A stretch of 64,000 nucleotides of DNA, taken from Terriglobia bacterium. GTDB taxonomy: Bacteria; Acidobacteriota; Terriglobia; Versatilivoradales; Versatilivoraceae. Positions 61,469-64,000 of this stretch are shown here, in pieces (the first letter of the stretch is position 1; each line of letters starts with the position of its first letter). Below the pieces are notes generated by a model that saw nothing but the letters and a program-made list of their open reading frames with translations, did no database searches and was not told where the DNA came from. The DNA lies in contig JAKUNG010000010.1 of assembly GCA_022452285.1 (NCBI GenBank), positions 1 to 64,000 of the forward strand. Reading direction: 5' to 3'. The position numbers and the translations under genes were made by a program.

Positions 61469-62635
61469 TTAACCAAGAGAAATAGGGTATTTACCATATT
61501 TAAAGGTTGCTTCGAGCATCGCTGCATAATTGTCTATAGGAACATACTCAGGAATTGAATTTCCAGAGGAGACGCAATAACCACCACCTGGAGCTAAATC
61601 ACGAATTCGAGTGCGTACTTCATCCTCAACTTCTTGTGGAGTCCCTTGGGTAAGAGTGTACTGTAAATCAATATTTCCTAGAAGGGCTAGTCGGTCACCA
61701 TACTTAGCTTTAATTTCATTAATGTCATGTGCTTGTTTTTCTACGGGGTGCCAACCAGAGATACCTAAATCAATTAATTCATCAATTACCATGGAAATAT
61801 CGCCATCAGTATGGAAAACAAATGGCTTGTCTGCAGCTTTGGCCATGTCACACATTTTCTTGTAGCAGGGGAAGGCATACTTTCTATAATGGTCAGGATG
61901 TACTAGAGGCCCGTTTTTTCCTGACAAGTCGTCTGCATGGAAACTAAGGCCAACTGCTGGATGTTCCATTGCAACTTCCATGACTCGTTGTTGTAAAGGG
62001 ATAATTTTGTCATACATCATTTCGATAAGTTCAGGATCATCTATATAAGACAACATAAAAGTTTCCATACCCATCATAAACCAAACACCTGTAAAAACTT
62101 TTCCAATTACAACTCCAATTTTCATTCCAGGAGGTAGCATTGCCCCTACCTGATCAAGTATGGAGAAGTCAAGGTCATCTGGATTTGGCCACGGATAGGC
62201 AACGAATTCATCTTTATTGGTTATTACTCCTTTATGCATTTCTGCCCAGTGTCGCTCAGTGTAGGCCTCTAACTCAGCTTTATAAGTGGTAATACTATAG
62301 CTAGTAACTTGAACCCCATCGGGACTCTTTTCAATTTGTTCGTTATCAGTTTCAACTGGTTTGAGGTTAGCGTTAGACTTAGTATTCGCATTGATTACAC
62401 TTAAAGAAACTGGATATGCATCGAAGCCAGCTGTTTCAAAGAATTCTATTTCTTGAGCATGGCCTTGCACTGAATGTCCCATAAATAGTTGTTTAATTTC
62501 AGGCTCAATACCCATTTCAAACAGGGGAACGAGGTCGGGTTCCTGGTGTTTTAGGGCACTCTTGAGTCTTTGGTAGTCTGGTTTTCGATTTCCTTTTGCC
62601 TCGAGGGCTCGCTGCACAGAATGAGGAAATGACAT
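61469..62635 (-). CDS. Uroporphyrinogen-decarboxylase-family methyltransferase (MtaA/MtbA-like)
   Basis: This 388-residue TIM-barrel protein of the UroD superfamily is placed beside a corrinoid protein, as the methylcobamide:acceptor methyltransferases MtaA and MtbA are. The His of the zinc-type site is seen (His 275 in VFHTDGDI), as are LALLGNIDLQYTLTQGTPQEV and Cys 354 in GGYCVSSGNSIPEYVP. The usual second ligand H-x-C is H-T-D here, so zinc binding is not proved. Porphyrin decarboxylation is unlikely because the substrate-binding N-terminal motifs of HemE are absent. AAGGAT precedes ATG. It is co-transcribed with the corrinoid gene by position. The acceptor is unknown. Confidence 0.85.
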   Translation of the reverse strand: MSFPHSVQRALEAKGNRKPDYQRLKSALKHQEPDLVPLFEMGIEPEIKQLFMGHSVQGHAQEIEFFETAGFDAYPVSLSVINANTKSNANLKPVETDNEQIEKSPDGVQVTSYSITTYKAELEAYTERHWAEMHKGVITNKDEFVAYPWPNPDDLDFSILDQVGAMLPPGMKIGVVIGKVFTGVWFMMGMETFMLSYIDDPELIEMMYDKIIPLQQRVMEVAMEHPAVGLSFHADDLSGKNGPLVHPDHYRKYAFPCYKKMCDMAKAADKPFVFHTDGDISMVIDELIDLGISGWHPVEKQAHDINEIKAKYGDRLALLGNIDLQYTLTQGTPQEVEDEVRTRIRDLAPGGGYCVSSGNSIPEYVPIDNYAAMLEATFKYGKYPISLG

Positions 62636-62764
62636 AGAAAATATCCTTATGACTTTAGAAAATGTTTATCTAACTTGTACTCTAATACTGCAGGATATTA
62701 CATAGTTAGCCCCTAAAACGCAATGAACAGTTACATTTAGATCAAATATTAAATTGCCTAAGGA

Positions 62765-63988
62765 TCAAGCTCCAAACTTATCGTACAGGCCTGCATTAGC
62801 CATCATTAACCTAATCAGAAATTTACTCTGAAAAATTCCTAATGAGCCATAATTTGCATTTATTTCAGTAAAACGGCTTAGTTTGTCACTTCCAGAACTT
62901 GGGCTATGAAGTAAGACAGGTGGGGGGTGCCAGCTGTGGGCTTTCAAAGAAACGGGTGTCGAATGATCTCCAGTAATTGCTAAAACTTGGGGAGCTTTTT
63001 TAAGTAGAATTGGAAGGAATTTATCTACTTCCTCAATAACTGAAACTTTCTGTTCAAAATTACCATCTTCGCCTGCTATGTCAGTTCCTTTAATATGTAT
63101 GAAAAAATAATCAAACGCGTCAAATGAATGAACATATTGTTTAAATTGTCCTTCAATACCATGATTACTCTCCAAAGCTTTCATGCCAATAAGTTTAGCT
63201 AGACCCTTGTACATAGGATAAGTTGCAATTACCGCTGCTTCTAATTCAAAGCGTTCCGGGAAAGTTGGGATCTTTGGAGTATGACTGATACCACGTAATA
63301 AAAATCCGTTGGCGGGTCTTTCTTCTTGAAGCAGTAAAAGTGCTTTTTGATAAAATTGATTTACTATTGAAACAGCTCTGTTTGTTTTAATAGAAGAAAA
63401 TTTTGGCTTTATTTTTCTAATAGGTTCTCCTTCGGTATGAGGGTCAGAATCGGAAAGTGGACCCTCAATATTGCCACCGCGGAAGACGACTACGAAGCGA
63501 TGTGATGTTCCAGGCTGAATGATAATTTCAGTCTCTTGAATTTTTTCAATAAGTTGTAGTTTTTTACAAAGAAGCTTGTTCAGTTCACTAGTAATGCGTC
63601 CTGCTCGACGATCGATAATAATACCTTTGGTATCTATGGAGCAGAAATTTGCGCGGGCAGCTATGTCTTTAGGTTGCAATTCAATACCGAGACCCAATGC
63701 CTCAATTGCTCCTCTAGCAACTTGGGTTTCTAACGGATCATAGCCAAAAAGACCTAGATGAGCTGGTCCACTCCCCGGGGTAATACCAGGAAGAACAGGA
63801 GTTAGTCGACCCATTACTGAAGTCTTAGCTAGTTCATCTAACTGAGGGGTTCGAGCAGCTTCTAGAGGAGTTAATTGTTTACTACAACTGGAAGTGATAT
63901 CACCTATGCCGTCCAAAACCAGTAAGACAATTTTACCCTTGGGTCTTTTAGGAAGCCTTAAACTTCGATACAAATGTTCGTGTTCCAT
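62765..63988 (-). CDS. apgM: Archaeal-type cofactor-independent phosphoglycerate mutase (aPGM)
   Basis: This 407-residue protein is of the aPGM type, interconverting 2- and 3-phosphoglycerate in glycolysis and gluconeogenesis. Metal and nucleophile motifs are visible: LLVLDGIGD near the start, TPGSGPAHLGLFGYDP (with the nucleophilic Ser), FCSIDTKGIIIDRRAGRIT, HIKGTDIAGEDG, and ITGDHSTPVSLKAHSW near the C-terminus, which supplies metal-binding Asp/His. It belongs to the alkaline phosphatase superfamily. aPGM is well known in archaea but also occurs in diverse bacteria. The start is at the window edge side with a plausible but unremarkable upstream site. Confidence 0.92.
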   Translation of the reverse strand: MEHEHLYRSLRLPKRPKGKIVLLVLDGIGDITSSCSKQLTPLEAARTPQLDELAKTSVMGRLTPVLPGITPGSGPAHLGLFGYDPLETQVARGAIEALGLGIELQPKDIAARANFCSIDTKGIIIDRRAGRITSELNKLLCKKLQLIEKIQETEIIIQPGTSHRFVVVFRGGNIEGPLSDSDPHTEGEPIRKIKPKFSSIKTNRAVSIVNQFYQKALLLLQEERPANGFLLRGISHTPKIPTFPERFELEAAVIATYPMYKGLAKLIGMKALESNHGIEGQFKQYVHSFDAFDYFFIHIKGTDIAGEDGNFEQKVSVIEEVDKFLPILLKKAPQVLAITGDHSTPVSLKAHSWHPPPVLLHSPSSGSDKLSRFTEINANYGSLGIFQSKFLIRLMMANAGLYDKFGA

Positions 63989-64000
63989 AATTAATCACTT

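Noticed and set aside
61469-62635. Uroporphyrinogen decarboxylase HemE of heme synthesis
   Set aside because: The HemE N-terminal substrate motifs are missing and it is paired with a corrinoid protein.
60560-62770. Possible B12 riboswitch controlling the corrinoid genes
   Set aside because: The leader before 62635 is short and I find no B12-box pattern.

Overview
The window is an AT-rich stretch (about 40-45% G+C by eye) of a Gram-negative bacterial chromosome. It carries about 39 protein genes and two CAU-anticodon tRNA genes, with no rRNA, CRISPR array, insertion sequence or phage. The taxon cannot be fixed from sequence alone. Four paired genes of the PSCyt1/DUF1549/DUF1553 and DUF1501 families point to Planctomycetota, Verrucomicrobiota, Acidobacteriota or related uncultured marine groups. 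The large VWFA protein at 15060-19295 resembles the VWFA-related family described from Acidobacteria, which favours that phylum or a neighbour. Tat-type and lipoprotein signals, plus a putative beta-barrel protein ending in Phe, agree with a two-membrane cell.

Layout. 1-4.8 kb: a Tat-exported aldo/keto reductase cut by the window edge, an Asp-box sialidase-like protein, a purple-acid-phosphatase-like phosphoesterase and a SUMF1-fold lipoprotein. 5-19.3 kb: two consecutive cytochrome/DUF1549/DUF1553 plus DUF1501 modules, followed by a 1411-residue VWFA/pentapeptide-repeat protein. 19.4-28.4 kb: housekeeping-type genes (tRNA-CAU, speA, cutA, an FtsB-like gene, initiator tRNA) around a 1535-residue exported protein with two CxxCH motifs. 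28.5-34.9 kb: a propeller-type lipoprotein, an ABC half-exporter, a Met-rich outer-membrane protein with a Cys/His-rich partner, and a 2-hydroxyacid dehydrogenase. 34.9-42.8 kb: a minus-strand group (CBM9-like, Gfo/Idh/MocA, CehA/McbA-type hydrolase), then creatininase plus SDR, then a CocE-type hydrolase. 42.9-47.4 kb: a third DUF1501 module. 47.7-53.8 kb: sugar and acid metabolism (DUF4432, TIM-barrel isomerase, PQQ-type propeller with EF hands, SDR, enolase superfamily). 53.9-59.2 kb: an HU-type protein, an unknown exported protein and a fourth DUF1501 module. 59.5-64 kb: amidohydrolase, a corrinoid protein plus UroD-like methyltransferase pair, and an archaeal-type phosphoglycerate mutase.

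How it fits together (inference). The content suggests a heterotroph living on complex organic matter. Exported, heme-bearing and carbohydrate-binding proteins would act at the cell surface. Cytoplasmic oxidoreductases, isomerases, an enolase-superfamily dehydratase and amidohydrolases would process unusual sugars, acids and cyclic amides. The least explained parts are the four-fold DUF1501 modules with different inserts, the VWFA/pentapeptide fusion, the 1535-residue two-heme HEAT protein, and the corrinoid/UroD pair with no substrate-specific methyltransferase beside it.
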